A DNA stretch of 64,000 bases from Kitasatospora herbaricolor (GCF_030813695.1 NZ_JAUSVA010000001.1:1-64000); one strand, 5' to 3'; shown: positions 8,308-17,110, counted from the stretch's first letter. A program made the numbers and translations. The notes: generated by a model not told the origin, from the letters alone.

Positions 8308-9672
8308 TCACACCTGCTGGAGGTAGGCCTTCATGACGGTGTGGGCGGCCTGCTCGGGGGTGTCGTGCAAGATCGGGTAGTCGGTGCCGCCCGCGACGAG
8401 GAAGGACTGCTCGTAGATCGCAACCCACTGCTTCGGGTCGGCGACGCCCCGTTCGACCCAGCCCACGGTGGGGCCTTCCGCTGTCACGAGCCAGACGTCC
8501 GGCTGCACGGTCCAGCCGAGCAGCTGCCAGTAGTCGCCGAAGACGGCCGGGTCGAGCCGGCGGTGGGCGTCGTTGTCGGGCATGCCGCGCAGGACCGGGT
8601 CGCGGGGGACCGTCACCAAGCCGGGCTCGGTCGCGCGCGGGCCGATCCATCCGGAGGTCCGCGGCGCCGGACGCTCGGCGTCGGGAGTTCGCGCTGCGGT
8701 GGCCGGCGGCGTCACGTGGGCGCTGCGGAGGGCGTCGAGGGCCTCCCTCCGGTCGCGGTGGATGCGGGGCCGCCCTAGGCCTGCGAGCAGCGGCTCCGCG
8801 CGGCCGTCGGCCAGGTGCAGGACCGCGATCCAGCCGCCCGGACCCCACGGCCCGTCACCGAGCAGAGCGGCCCAACCGACACGGGCTCCGTGGTGGTGCA
8901 GCTGGTGGACGCCGGCGGCCTGCGGCGTGGACCAGGACGACGACGTCCAGCCCTGACCGAAGGTGAGCTCAAGGTCGTCGGCGCGGTCGGGCGGGCCGAA
9001 GCGGCGTACCGGGTCGGAGGTGGCGCGCAGCACCGTGTCGGGCTGCAGGTCGCTGTCGTCCGGGTGGGCAACCGTGGGTGCGGGGGCGGGTACGGGGGCT
9101 GGGCGGGCAGGTGCGGGCACGGGTCCGCTGGCGGTGGGCGGGGTTTCGTCGCCGCCACGGAACGTGGGCCCGTCGGGCTCCGGGTGGCCGGGCGGCGTTT
9201 CGTTGCCGCCACGAAAGTCGTCGCTCCGGGGCTCCAGGAAGGCCGGCGGTCCCCCGTCGGCGGCCCGGGGTTTCGTTGCACCGGCCACCGGTCCGGCCTC
9301 CAGGGCGGCGCGCTCCGTCAGCTGCGTGGCGGCGGCGAGCAGCAGCCGCAGCGCGGCCGCCGTCTGGGTGGCGTCGTCGTCCTGGTCGAGGGCGTCGGCC
9401 AGCGCCAGGGTGGCGGCGGTGACCGCGTCGGCGCCCTCCAGCAGCCGCGCCCGGCGCCCGGGCTGCGCCTCGTTTGGGGCGGCAGGGGCGGTGGCCTGCG
9501 GCGTTTGGGTGGCGGTCTTGGTGCGGCGGCGGTGCGCGGCCGAGCGGCACGTCGAGCCGCAGAACCGGGGCGGGCGCCCGGTGCCGGCCGGTTGCAGCGC
9601 ACGGCCGCACCCCTCGCAGGCCCCCGGGGGCCGCAGCGGCAGGTCGACAAGGGCCGGCTGATCCACGCTCAT
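8308..9672 (-). CDS. Zinc-finger plasmid protein, function unknown
   Basis: 454 aa. The N-terminus holds a compact zinc finger: CEGCGRAL, then GRPPRFCGSTCRSAAHRRR (four cysteines followed by basic residues), the same layout as in the protein at 62226. Residues about 75-125 are helical. A low-complexity centre contains two copies of FRGGNETPP/FRGGDETPP, encoded by repeats of the GTTTCGTTGC motif. The C-terminal ~230 residues form a mixed alpha/beta domain that looks conserved (W-rich; GWIAVLHLADGR; DYWQLLGW) and may be of the DUF317 kind seen on Streptomyces plasmids, which I cannot confirm. The gene may bind its own repeats. Confidence 0.65.
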   Translation of the reverse strand: MSVDQPALVDLPLRPPGACEGCGRALQPAGTGRPPRFCGSTCRSAAHRRRTKTATQTPQATAPAAPNEAQPGRRARLLEGADAVTAATLALADALDQDDDATQTAAALRLLLAAATQLTERAALEAGPVAGATKPRAADGGPPAFLEPRSDDFRGGNETPPGHPEPDGPTFRGGDETPPTASGPVPAPARPAPVPAPAPTVAHPDDSDLQPDTVLRATSDPVRRFGPPDRADDLELTFGQGWTSSSWSTPQAAGVHQLHHHGARVGWAALLGDGPWGPGGWIAVLHLADGRAEPLLAGLGRPRIHRDRREALDALRSAHVTPPATAARTPDAERPAPRTSGWIGPRATEPGLVTVPRDPVLRGMPDNDAHRRLDPAVFGDYWQLLGWTVQPDVWLVTAEGPTVGWVERGVADPKQWVAIYEQSFLVAGGTDYPILHDTPEQAAHTVMKAYLQQV

Positions 9673-9850
9673 AGCCGCTGACCCTACGGGTTTCGTTGCA
9701 TCGCGCCCGGCTCCGGGTCCCCACTCGCAGGGACCACTGGAGTACCGGCCGCCGGGCCGTGCAGCACATCAGCGGGTTTCGTTGCAGCAACGCAACCCCG
9801 GCCCGGGGAGGCCATCGGAGTGCAGCAGCGTTTCGTTGCGGCAACGAAAC
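9143..9850. repeat. Cluster of GTTTCGTTGC sites and palindromes
   Basis: Copies at 9143-9152 (one mismatch), 9197-9206, 9270-9279, 9690-9699, 9776-9785 and 9830-9839. The last is followed after 1 nt by its perfect complement (9841-9850), the 9776 copy by a one-mismatch complement (9787-9797), and the 9197 and 9143 copies by degenerate ones. The array runs from inside the zinc-finger gene through its upstream region, as iterons or multiple operators would. Confidence 0.75.
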
Positions 9851-9914
9851 CCCGGCTGATCGACCTTCTCTGCGTAGAGGCGTCGACTACCTGAGCGTGG
9901 GTCGCAAGGGTGCT

Positions 9915-10685
9915 TCAGCGCGGCCACAGGTAGCGCCGCAACTCCTCCTTGAGTCGTTCGGTGAGTTGTTCCCGATCGGCAAGGTCTTCGACCGGCAGCC
10001 GGACGACGGCGACACCGCAGCGCTGCCATTGGAGATCCCGGTTGCGGTCGTCGGCGTATCGACGGCTGTTGCGGTGGTGAGGTCCGTCGACCTCGAAGAT
10101 CATGACGCGGCCGTTGCCGAAGACCGTGATGTCGGGCGTCCATGTGTGGCCCGCGCGCAGTCGCACCCCTGGAAGGGGCGCGATGGCGATCGTCTTGTCC
10201 TCGGGGACGGCTACCTGGATGTCCTTGAGCGCGAGATAGACGATGCGCTCTTCCTTACTGGCCAGGGCCAGGCCGTCCTCGATAAGGGTGGTGGGCGCCG
10301 CGCGCTCCCGGCGTGCCTGGTTGGACGGCCGGGCGGTGGTCCGCTGCGCGAACTGCTCACGCCAGTCGGGACCGATCTCAGGAAGGACCTCGCGGACGTC
10401 CAGATGGTCGGCAGGCGGGAACCCCCGACGGCGGGCGACATCAAGGAGCGGGACCTTGATCCGCTCGCGCATCCCCTCAGTGAGCAGAGGAAGGAGGTGA
10501 CTCTCAACGAGGAGGACCGCCTGCCAGCCCGACGCGCCCCAACCGCCTGTGGCCTCCTCGAATTCCAGGCCAGCAACGTCGAGGAGCAACTGGACGGCCT
10601 CTTGGTCACCGCGTCGGTCGAGCAGGGCAACCGTCTGGCCCAGAACCATGTCAAGGTCCCATGCCTCTTCTTCCTCTATCCCCAT
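9915..10685 (-). CDS. DUF559/Vsr-like nuclease-domain protein
   Basis: 256 aa from ATG 10683-10685. The open frame runs further upstream, but those residues do not look coding and would overlap the opposite-strand gene at 10757. The N-terminal ~150 residues are helical and rich in Leu and Glu. The C-terminal ~90 residues resemble the PD-(D/E)XK fold of DUF559/Vsr-type endonucleases: WTPDITVFGNGRVMIFEVDG, then HH and a conserved RNRDLQWQRCGVAVVR. Such proteins cleave or nick DNA, but the substrate here is unknown. The adjacent GTTTCGTTGC array makes a role in plasmid DNA processing possible; defence is an alternative. Confidence 0.65.
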   Translation of the reverse strand: MGIEEEEAWDLDMVLGQTVALLDRRGDQEAVQLLLDVAGLEFEEATGGWGASGWQAVLLVESHLLPLLTEGMRERIKVPLLDVARRRGFPPADHLDVREVLPEIGPDWREQFAQRTTARPSNQARRERAAPTTLIEDGLALASKEERIVYLALKDIQVAVPEDKTIAIAPLPGVRLRAGHTWTPDITVFGNGRVMIFEVDGPHHRNSRRYADDRNRDLQWQRCGVAVVRLPVEDLADREQLTERLKEELRRYLWPR

Positions 10686-10756
10686 TGGATCAGGATGACA
10701 GCAGCGGGTGACACTGCGGGAGTTGTTCGGCAAGACCCCTGGGTGGCGACCAGGCC

Positions 10757-10999
10757 ATGACCTCCGGGGCCGCAGGCCGTTCACTGGCCATGACCCCTGC
10801 TCCTCCCTTCCGGCCCGTCTCACAGCCGATCGACCACGACAGCCAGGACGAACTGGAGGTGGTGACCGACCAGGTGCGCGAGGCGCTCGCCCAGGCCCAC
10901 CTGGAGGTACTGGACCTGGTCGGCTACATCGACCAGGACATCATCGGCTGGCTCGCCAAAGCCAGCCGCTTACCCCAGCTGCTCGCCACCCGGCCCTGA
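10757..10999 (+). CDS. Small acidic protein, function unknown
   Basis: 80 aa; a second ATG at 10790 could be the real start. Residues from about 25 onward form a single amphipathic, acidic helix (QDELEVVTDQVREALAQAHL) ending LAKASRLPQLLATRP. It diverges from the nuclease-domain gene, and its 5' end lies 71 bp from that start, so the two may share a divergent promoter. No family is recognised. Confidence 0.5.
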   Translation: MTSGAAGRSLAMTPAPPFRPVSQPIDHDSQDELEVVTDQVREALAQAHLEVLDLVGYIDQDIIGWLAKASRLPQLLATRP

Positions 11000-11035
11000 C
11001 CCTCGGGTCCCGGGCACCGCCGGCGGTGAGAGCGG

Positions 11036-11200
11036 TCAGCTCCGGGTCTCCGGGGCGACGGCAAGGTGCCTGGGACCGAGCTGGCGACGCGCACCCGGCG
11101 CGGCCGCCGGGGCATCGGCCGCTGGCGCCTCCAGGAACGCGGCCAGCTCGACAGGCAGCAGCCAGGCCTCGACGGGCAGCTGGACAGGGGTGGCGCTCAC
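11036..11200 (-). CDS. Short duplicate of the gene at 11889
   Basis: A GTG-started 54-codon frame whose product matches most of the 71-aa product at 11889-12104: both end in PRHLAVAPETRS or PGHLAVPPETRS and share FLEAPAADAP and PGARR. The DNA is also similar over the last ~180 bp. It is shorter at the N-terminus and lacks a clear ribosome binding site, so it may be a truncated copy. Confidence 0.4.
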   Translation of the reverse strand: MSATPVQLPVEAWLLPVELAAFLEAPAADAPAAAPGARRQLGPRHLAVAPETRS

Positions 11201-11319
11201 AGGGATCCAAGCCCCATGCCCGGGCGCGCAAGGCTGGTGTTAGGGCCGTGTGCAGTCCCCTGCCGGCCGCGCCTGTTATAGATTTAGGTCATCGGTAGAC
11301 GGCTCGTCCACCGAACAGC

Positions 11320-11360
11320 GGGCCCCGCCCCTACCGGTTGGCGCCAGAGGGGCAGGGCCC
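11320..11360. terminator. Hairpin terminator
   Basis: GGGCCCCGCCCCT (11320-11332) pairs, with one mismatch, with AGGGGCAGGGCCC (11348-11360). It lies downstream of the small membrane gene ending at 11429. Confidence 0.6.
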
Positions 11361-11428
11361 GAGCGATACGAAGTACAGCTCAACAGGCGGCCTGTGTCGT
11401 TAGCACAGGTCGCTTTGCTGTTTGCGGA

Positions 11429-11587
11429 TCAGGATCCGATGAGGCCGGAGTCCTTGGCGATCTGCCAGCCGAGCTGGAGGAGAGGGATCACCACCAGAGC
11501 GAAGGTCCTCAGCCTGTGTTCCTTCGCGTCGCCACCGTCGTCCCCAGGATCAGGACCCTTCTCCTGGGTGGTCGGCGGCTTCGTCAT
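11429..11587 (-). CDS. Small single-pass membrane protein
   Basis: 52 aa from ATG 11585-11587, with AAGGGAG just upstream. The first half is polar (MTKPPTTQEKGPDPGDDGGD), followed by a basic EHRLR and one hydrophobic helix (TFALVVIPLLQLGWQIA) near the C-terminus, a tail-anchor-like layout. No known family. A terminator follows at 11320-11360. Confidence 0.6.
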   Translation of the reverse strand: MTKPPTTQEKGPDPGDDGGDAKEHRLRTFALVVIPLLQLGWQIAKDSGLIGS

Positions 11588-11888
11588 GTCTCTCCCTTGC
11601 TCGAACGGATAGATCCGGGACACCCACCTCCGGCAAACATCTGCGAAGAGGTCAATGAACCCGATCCGTCCGGCCGCAGCACGGTTGATCTGACGTACCG
11701 TGATTTTAGAGCACAGATCCCCAGCCACGGAAAATCCCCGAAACTTCACATAGCGGACATACGGGATCCAATGCATTGGGCATTCCCGCAGGTCAGCGGC
11801 CCGTATTGATGCACTTGGGGTATCGCAAAGATTCGCGAAAAGTAGCGCTTTGCCTGCACTTTCGATGCTCCGCCAGCTGTGAGGGCGG
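11588..11888. other. Intergenic region, lower GC
   Basis: About 300 bp upstream of the 52-aa membrane gene, visibly AT-richer than its flanks. It contains GGATAGATCC near 11605, a string also found upstream of the operon at 27.6 kb. No gene is supported. Confidence 0.4.
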
Positions 11889-12104
11889 TCAGCTCCGGGT
11901 CTCCGGGGGGACGGCCAGGTGCCCAGGACCGAGCCGGCGACGCGCACCCGGCGCCACCGGCGGGGCATCAGCCGCGGGCGCCTCCAAGAACGGGGCTCGC
12001 TCGATGGGCAGCAGCCGGGCCTGGTCGTCGACCTGGACGGGGGTGTCGGTGGCGGGCTCGGAGAACGGGCGGTACAGCGGGCGGCGGTCGGAACTCATGA
12101 TCAC
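11889..12104 (-). CDS. Hypothetical protein with a partial duplicate nearby
   Basis: 71 aa from ATG 12104 (or 69 aa from the ATG two codons later). It is rich in Pro, Ala and Arg, with a central VQVDDQARLLPIERAPFLEA segment shared with the shorter frame at 11036. No family is recognised. The repetition of the same gene type 0.8 kb apart suggests duplication, but codon-level proof is not available here. Confidence 0.5.
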   Translation of the reverse strand: MIMSSDRRPLYRPFSEPATDTPVQVDDQARLLPIERAPFLEAPAADAPPVAPGARRRLGPGHLAVPPETRS

Positions 12105-12162
12105 AGTCTGGCAGCGCTGGCGGCCCGCCGGGCGCGGTCCGGCGGTCCGGGCCCGGCCGGGA

Positions 12163-12711
12163 TCAGTTGCCGCCCTGCGGGCCTTCCTCGGCGATCCGGG
12201 TGAGGCGGCCGGCCCCCTGGGCGAACAGCCCGAACGCCAGCATCAGCGACTCCTGGGGATCCGGGCGCCCCGACCCGGGATCGAGCGTCGGGGCGAAATG
12301 GCAGGCGAGCAGGGCGGAGGCGGCGGCGACCGCGTCCCGCGCCGCGGCCAGGGCCTCGATGTCCGGGTGCTGCTCGTCCGGGCCGGCCGCCCGGCCGAGG
12401 TCGTCGAGCAGCAGGCTGGTGCGCAGGACGAGCAGCAGCCGGTCCAGGTTCTCCGGGTCCGGCACCGCGGCCGCGACCACTTCGTCGCGCACCGGCCCGT
12501 ACGCCGAGCGCAGCGCCTCGATGTCGGCGCCGGCCTGCTCCGCCTCCAGCTCGGCGCCGACCAGGTGCGCCTCGGCGGCGCCGAGCAGCGCGGTGGCCAG
12601 CATCACCGCGCGGGTGTCGTCGTCGGCGACCGCGTCCGGGCGCCAGTCGACGCCCAGCACCGCAAGCGCTGCGCGCAGCCGCGCCACGTGCTCCGCTGCC
12701 CGGCCGGCCAT
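12163..12711 (-). CDS. Helical protein, function unknown
   Basis: 182 aa from ATG 12709-12711, preceded by GGAGGTGGG; the frame is open further upstream without a better start. The product is almost wholly alpha-helical and rich in Ala, Leu, Asp and Glu (ALLGAAEAHLVGAELEAEQA; ENLDRLLLVLRTSLLLDDLG). It has no cysteine pattern, signal peptide or membrane helix. The small gene at 11889 lies downstream on the same strand. No family is recognised. Confidence 0.65.
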   Translation of the reverse strand: MAGRAAEHVARLRAALAVLGVDWRPDAVADDDTRAVMLATALLGAAEAHLVGAELEAEQAGADIEALRSAYGPVRDEVVAAAVPDPENLDRLLLVLRTSLLLDDLGRAAGPDEQHPDIEALAAARDAVAAASALLACHFAPTLDPGSGRPDPQESLMLAFGLFAQGAGRLTRIAEEGPQGGN

Positions 12712-12871
12712 CGACCCACCTCCGTCCCTCGGCCCGCCCCTCACACCCAGCCTGCCCCGCACCAGACCAAGGCGCTGCCCGGCCAGCTTCCCGCCGCTCG
12801 GCGGGGCTGCCCGAATCCCATGTCCCATGTCCCAGACCTGCGCCGATGCACTCCCACCAGGGGTTATGGGG

Positions 12872-12895
12872 TGGGACAGTCCTAGGACTGTCCCA
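12872..12895. repeat. 24-bp perfect palindrome
   Basis: A continuous perfect palindrome centred on CCTAGG, with outer half TGGGACAGTCCT. A further half site TGTCCTAG follows at about 12900. It lies upstream of the - strand gene at 12163 and suggests an operator or site-specific recombination site. Confidence 0.65.
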
Positions 12896-13131
12896 GGGTT
12901 GTCCTAGCGAATCGGGGTATACCGGGCGGTCCAGGTAGGAGCCTGACGCGGTCGTCCCAGGCCGGTCCCAGGCCGGCGGCGGCACGACGGCGCCCGCCGG
13001 CGATGGCCCGGATTGTGCGTCTCGGGTCCGGCGGGCGCCAGGGGCACTGTAGCGGGCGAAGGCCCGCCGCCCTGGCTTCTTGGCGGGGTGGGGCAGGTCT
13101 TCGGGGACAAGGGCGCAGATGGTAAGAAGAA

Positions 13132-13158
13132 GGCCCGCACGCCGTTGGCGTGCGGGCC
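13132..13158. terminator. Strong hairpin terminator
   Basis: GGCCCGCACGCC (13132-13143) pairs perfectly with GGCGTGCGGGCC (13147-13158) around GTT, followed on the + strand by an A-rich stretch. It insulates the HEPN-like gene at 13273. Confidence 0.7.
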
Positions 13159-13272
13159 GAATAAAAGAGGGGCAGTGGCTCTTGGCGAGTGCCCCTTCAA
13201 GTCTGCAATGACTGTAACACGGCCACTAGGTTGTCGGCGTTGCCTGCGCCAGCTTTCGGATAGTGTCACCCG

Positions 13273-14913
13273 ATGGTCTCCGCACCGGTTCCCGACCCCT
13301 ACGCACGTCACGTCCTCGCGCGCATGGCTGACTACTTCACTGACGAAGGCACACCTTGGCCCAGGCGCCTCTGGGACATCGGATCCGTCCTCGCTCTGGA
13401 GGAACTGTGGGAGGCCGGTCACTGGCAGGCCCACAACGTACTGTCGCAGTCCGCATGTGACTGGCAACGCAACGAACTCAGCGCTCTCATCGGCCCCGAC
13501 CGGGGACTCGGTGAGAAGGAGTTGCGCAGTGAGATCACCAAACTGCTCAGGCGCCCGCTTCCGGATCCTAGCCCGGAGCGCCGCAGACTCAAGGAGATCA
13601 TCGGGCACGTCCGAACCGGCTATCTGGAGCGTTGGGCCGGCGCGGTGAAGGTCCCCGAGGCGGACCGTGTGAAGCCCGAGCGATTCTCGCGAACGGTGGC
13701 CGCACACCTTCTGGATCTTGGCTACAGCGCCAGCCACCTGCGCGCCTGGGCGGCAGACCTCGCCCGCAGCCAAGCCACCATCGCCGACATCGCCGACAGC
13801 GCCGCCGAACTGGCCTGCACCCCCGCCCGGACCCACGATGTCCTCGTCGCACTCGACAAGGTGCCCCGCCGGGAACTCGCCGAGCCCTTGGAGCACTGGC
13901 GCTCCAAAGGCAAGGTCGTCGCCTGGCTGAAGGAGCACGGCCACGACACCACCGGCTTCCGCGCCGGCGGCGGTTTCGTCTACCAACTCAATGCGCTGGA
14001 CCCGTACGGCGCCGCAGAGCAGGCACGGCAGCTACTGGACCGCATGACCGCCCGGTCGCAGTTCCTGCGCGCCAACCGGGGAGGCATCGTTCCCCTCCCC
14101 CACATCTGGGTCGCCGGGCAGTCCAGCCCCGTCCCCCTCAAGCCCCCCGCCCGGGGCGCCGACGTACTCTCCCTCGTCCACGAGGGGCACCTCTACAAGG
14201 TCGACAACAGCAGCAGCCGGATCGACGACGCACTGGAACTAGCGGCAGCCATCAACCAGGGATCGCTCGCACCAGCGGTCGCCGGCGGCTGGGCCGCCGT
14301 CGAATCGCTGCTCGTTCACGCGGACGACTCCAACGGCGGTGGTGAGCGCTCGGGCAAAGCCGTCGCCGCCGACCGCATGGCCGCCATCATCGCCTGCTCC
14401 TGGCCCCGCGCCGAGCTGACCACCCTGGCACACCGCCACAAGCCGGATCAGCCCGACGAACTATCACGCGCCATCAAGGCCTGCACCACCAACCGGGAGC
14501 GCGCCCGCCTGGTCGCCGAAGCCATCCGCGTCGGCGGCACCGCGGCCCTCAGTCTGTCGAAGGGAGCCACCCGATACACGGACCAAACCGCAGCCCAGCG
14601 GATGACCACACTCATCGCCGACCCGCATCAACAGCTCACCGAGGTAAACAAGGCGTTCCGCATCGCCATGCGACGCCTCTACCGCACCCGCAACATCATC
14701 CTGCACGGAGGAGCGACCAGCGGCGTCGCCTTGGAGGCATCGCTGCGCATCGCAGCGCCCTTGCTCGGGGCGGGCCTCGACCGCATCGTCCACGCCGCCT
14801 ACACCGAGGGCCTCGACCCTCTCGACCTGGCCGCCCGAGCCGAAGTAGCACTCCAACTCGTCAACGGCGAAACCGGCCTCACCACCGTCGACCTGCTCGA
14901 ACCACCCTGCTGA
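13273..14913 (+). CDS. Large protein with possible C-terminal HEPN domain
   Basis: 546 aa. The N-terminal ~300 residues are mainly helical without a known motif. The C-terminal ~200 residues contain AVAGGWAAVESLLVHADD and, near residues 470-480, LYRTRNIILHGG, an R-N-x-x-x-H arrangement typical of HEPN RNase folds, including the Apea-like HEPN domains of phage-defence proteins. HEPN proteins commonly act as RNases or bind RNA. The gene stands alone after a strong terminator, as many accessory defence genes do. The domain call rests on this motif and its helical context, not on a search; a structural role is also possible. Confidence 0.6.
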   Translation: MVSAPVPDPYARHVLARMADYFTDEGTPWPRRLWDIGSVLALEELWEAGHWQAHNVLSQSACDWQRNELSALIGPDRGLGEKELRSEITKLLRRPLPDPSPERRRLKEIIGHVRTGYLERWAGAVKVPEADRVKPERFSRTVAAHLLDLGYSASHLRAWAADLARSQATIADIADSAAELACTPARTHDVLVALDKVPRRELAEPLEHWRSKGKVVAWLKEHGHDTTGFRAGGGFVYQLNALDPYGAAEQARQLLDRMTARSQFLRANRGGIVPLPHIWVAGQSSPVPLKPPARGADVLSLVHEGHLYKVDNSSSRIDDALELAAAINQGSLAPAVAGGWAAVESLLVHADDSNGGGERSGKAVAADRMAAIIACSWPRAELTTLAHRHKPDQPDELSRAIKACTTNRERARLVAEAIRVGGTAALSLSKGATRYTDQTAAQRMTTLIADPHQQLTEVNKAFRIAMRRLYRTRNIILHGGATSGVALEASLRIAAPLLGAGLDRIVHAAYTEGLDPLDLAARAEVALQLVNGETGLTTVDLLEPPC

Positions 14914-15251
14914 TCAAAGCCAGCACCCCGCGGCAACAGACCGAAGCGACCCCCCTGCGCACCTGAAGGGCGGGGCCGCCGGCGGGCCCGCGTCCAACAG
15001 CCAGGTGTCGGGGCCGCGCCAATGGCCTCCAGCTCGGTGACGACGCGGGCGATGTAGTCGCGGTGCGGCAGGTGGCCGCCGTTCTTCTCCATGAGCTCGG
15101 GCGAGGTCTTCCCCTCGGTCGCGATCGGCGTGCGGGGCCAGATTCGTTCCGGCCCCGCTGGCGATCCTGGGGTGACCCGCCTGTGGACGGTTGACACCGC
15201 ACGGTAGGCGTGGCCCGGCCCGTACCCGTCCGGCAAAGGCCAGGCGCAGCG
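14914..15251. other. Intergenic region, possible gene remnant
   Basis: On the - strand one frame reads GKTSPELMEKNGGHLPHRDY followed by a helix (IARVVTELEAIG). It looks like part of a coding sequence, but it has no clear start and runs into low-complexity sequence, so I treat it as a decayed fragment. Confidence 0.35.
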
Positions 15252-16291
15252 CTACGGCTGCTGGGCGACCAGGTCGATCGTCTCGGCGACGAGGAGCGGC
15301 ACCCTGTCGATGGCTTCGTTCAGCAGTTGTTCGAGCGGGACCGCGTGGCGGCTGCGGTCGACGTCGATGTGGCGTGCCCAGTCGGCCGGCTGGTAGCGGG
15401 CGAGCATGGACAGGGTGTGCAGGACCGCCCACCAGGCCATCAGGGGGTGCATGCCGCTGGTGGTGCCGGTGATCGCCGGGAACAGGTACCGCGTGCCGGC
15501 GTACGGGTGCGTGCGGGCCGTCAGGAAGCGGAGCTGCTCCGCCGGGTCGATCGGCTTCCCCTCGGGGAGGTCCCAGTGCATCAGCAGCTCGCCCGTGCCG
15601 TCCGGGTGCTCGTCGAACTGCGGGTCGGCGTCGGGCTCGTGCTCACGCGTCGGAAGTCGGTGTGGCCCTGCGCTCCCGGAAAGCCGGACAGGTACTTGCT
15701 GAGGGCCTTCCGTCCCTGACGGGGCTTGATCACCCAGGCCGGGAAGCCCACCACGGGAACGCTGACCGTGGAACGCTCCTCGTAGATGTTCCGGTGTTCC
15801 ACGAGAAGCGGCATGCGGCGTGAGGAGTTGTCCGGGCCGAGCGATGAACTGGCGTTGCCCGGCAGGCAGTCCCAGAGCTCGTGCAGGGGCACCCTCGACC
15901 TTCCCCACAGGGGCGAGCCGAGAAGCTCGGAGAGCCGCACGAAGCTTCCGGAGTCGCCGGCCCGCTGGGTGGTCACCTGGACCTCCGCCAGCGGCCTGTC
16001 CATGCCGTGGCTGCGGATGCCGTGGCCGTTGAGCTGCCACTGGGTGGCGTCGAAGGCGGCTGCGGCCGCGGCGATGGCCCGCCCGGCCTGGCTCAAGCCG
16101 TAGAAGGCGAGCAGGGGCTGAGCCGAAAGATCGACTGCCGCAGCCGCGCGGAACAGCTGCTCGGCCTGCTCCAACGCCGTCACATATGTCTGGCGGCGAT
16201 CCGGGTCACCGGCGGCGGGAGCGGGGGGATTCCACCTCGTAGCCCTCAGGACATCCCACACCGGCCGGGGGCCACTGCCAAATCTGTACAT
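15252..16291 (-). pseudogene. YaaC-like protein gene with a frameshift
   Basis: Two - strand frames together make one ~346-residue protein. From ATG 16291 the first frame gives MYRFGSGPRPVWDVLRATRW, then AEQLFRAAAAVDLSAQPLLA, down to about GAQGHTDF. The second frame continues from about 15660 (LPTREHEPDADP...LMHWDLPEG...AWWAVLHTLSMLARYQPADW) to the stop at 15252. The combined product has the start and layout of YaaC family proteins, whose role is unknown. The frames meet in 15630-15670. This may be a real mutation, a sequencing error, or a programmed shift; no slippery run stands out. Confidence 0.65.
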
Positions 16292-16683
16292 GGCCGAGAC
16301 CGTAGCGGCACCACACGTCCCTGCCCACCGAGATACCAGATCCGCCCGACAGCGCGGCCGGAGCCCTGGGGCAGGGGGGTGCCCGGGCTCCGGCCGTGGG
16401 AGGCGCCGGCCGCGCCCCAGACGTGGCCGACCTGCTCGGCAGCCCGTTTGACGGGGCGTGGTGGGGCTGCCGTGCCCGGAATGCTAGACCTCCGCCCCGG
16501 GCATGGGTAGAGCTGTGACCAGGCATTTTCCCGGCGCGAGCATGCCAGCGCGCGGGGTCGGCGGAGCTTCTGCCCCGGCTCAGCGGTTTGTACCCGCCAC
16601 CGGACAAAGGTGCTACCAGTGGTGGTGACGGCGCGCTCGGAAGCCGACGCGGCGTGAGGTCAGAGCTGCCACGCCTCCGGAAG
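16292..16683. other. Intergenic region, nothing recognised
   Basis: No gene with a convincing start or product. It lies between the frameshifted YaaC-like gene and the terminator of the winged-helix operon. Confidence 0.4.
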
Positions 16684-16727
16684 CGACCTGCGGGCCCGCG
16701 CCGATTCCGGTGTGGGCCCGCAGGTCG
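16684..16727. terminator. Terminator of the winged-helix operon
   Basis: CGACCTGCGGGCCC (16684-16697) pairs perfectly with GGGCCCGCAGGTCG (16714-16727), 42 bp downstream of the stop of the gene at 16769. Confidence 0.7.
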
Positions 16728-16768
16728 AACGCGGTACTCGAAGTCTCGCCGCTGTCGGTCAGACCGAG

Positions 16769-17110
16769 TCAGGCGCGCCGTGCTTGGTGCTCGCTGTCGC
16801 CGCCGGCGCGACGAAGGGGCAGGACGTTGTCGCTGCCGTCGGCCTTCGCCGTGAGCCGGTAGTAGACCGTGTCGTCGATCTTCTCCATCCAGCCGCGCTC
16901 GACAAGCTGGCCGCGCAGCCGGGAGAAGAGGGACGGGTCCATGTTGATCTCGGCCGCGAGTTCCTTAGCGTCCATCGACACGGCGCCGCTGTCGGGGTCC
17001 TGGTCGTGGGACGCGTAGAGGATGACGACGATCCGCTGGTTCGGCGCCAACGGGCTGGTCACCCGCATGAGCCGGCGAACGTCCTCGCGCGAAGCGATCT
17101 GCATGGTCAT
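16769..17110 (-). CDS. Winged-helix DNA-binding protein (second gene of rep-like operon)
   Basis: 113 aa. The start codon overlaps the stop of the upstream gene (ATGA at 17107-17110), so translation is probably coupled. The central part is a winged-helix fold: VVILYASHDQD, then SMDAKELAAEINMDPSLFSR (recognition helix) and LVERGWMEKIDDTVYYRLTA (wing). It resembles small plasmid replication or copy-control proteins and general wHTH regulators. With its partner it probably binds the repeat array at 17613-17741. The exact role, initiator or repressor, is an inference. Confidence 0.7.
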   Translation of the reverse strand: MTMQIASREDVRRLMRVTSPLAPNQRIVVILYASHDQDPDSGAVSMDAKELAAEINMDPSLFSRLRGQLVERGWMEKIDDTVYYRLTAKADGSDNVLPLRRAGGDSEHQARRA

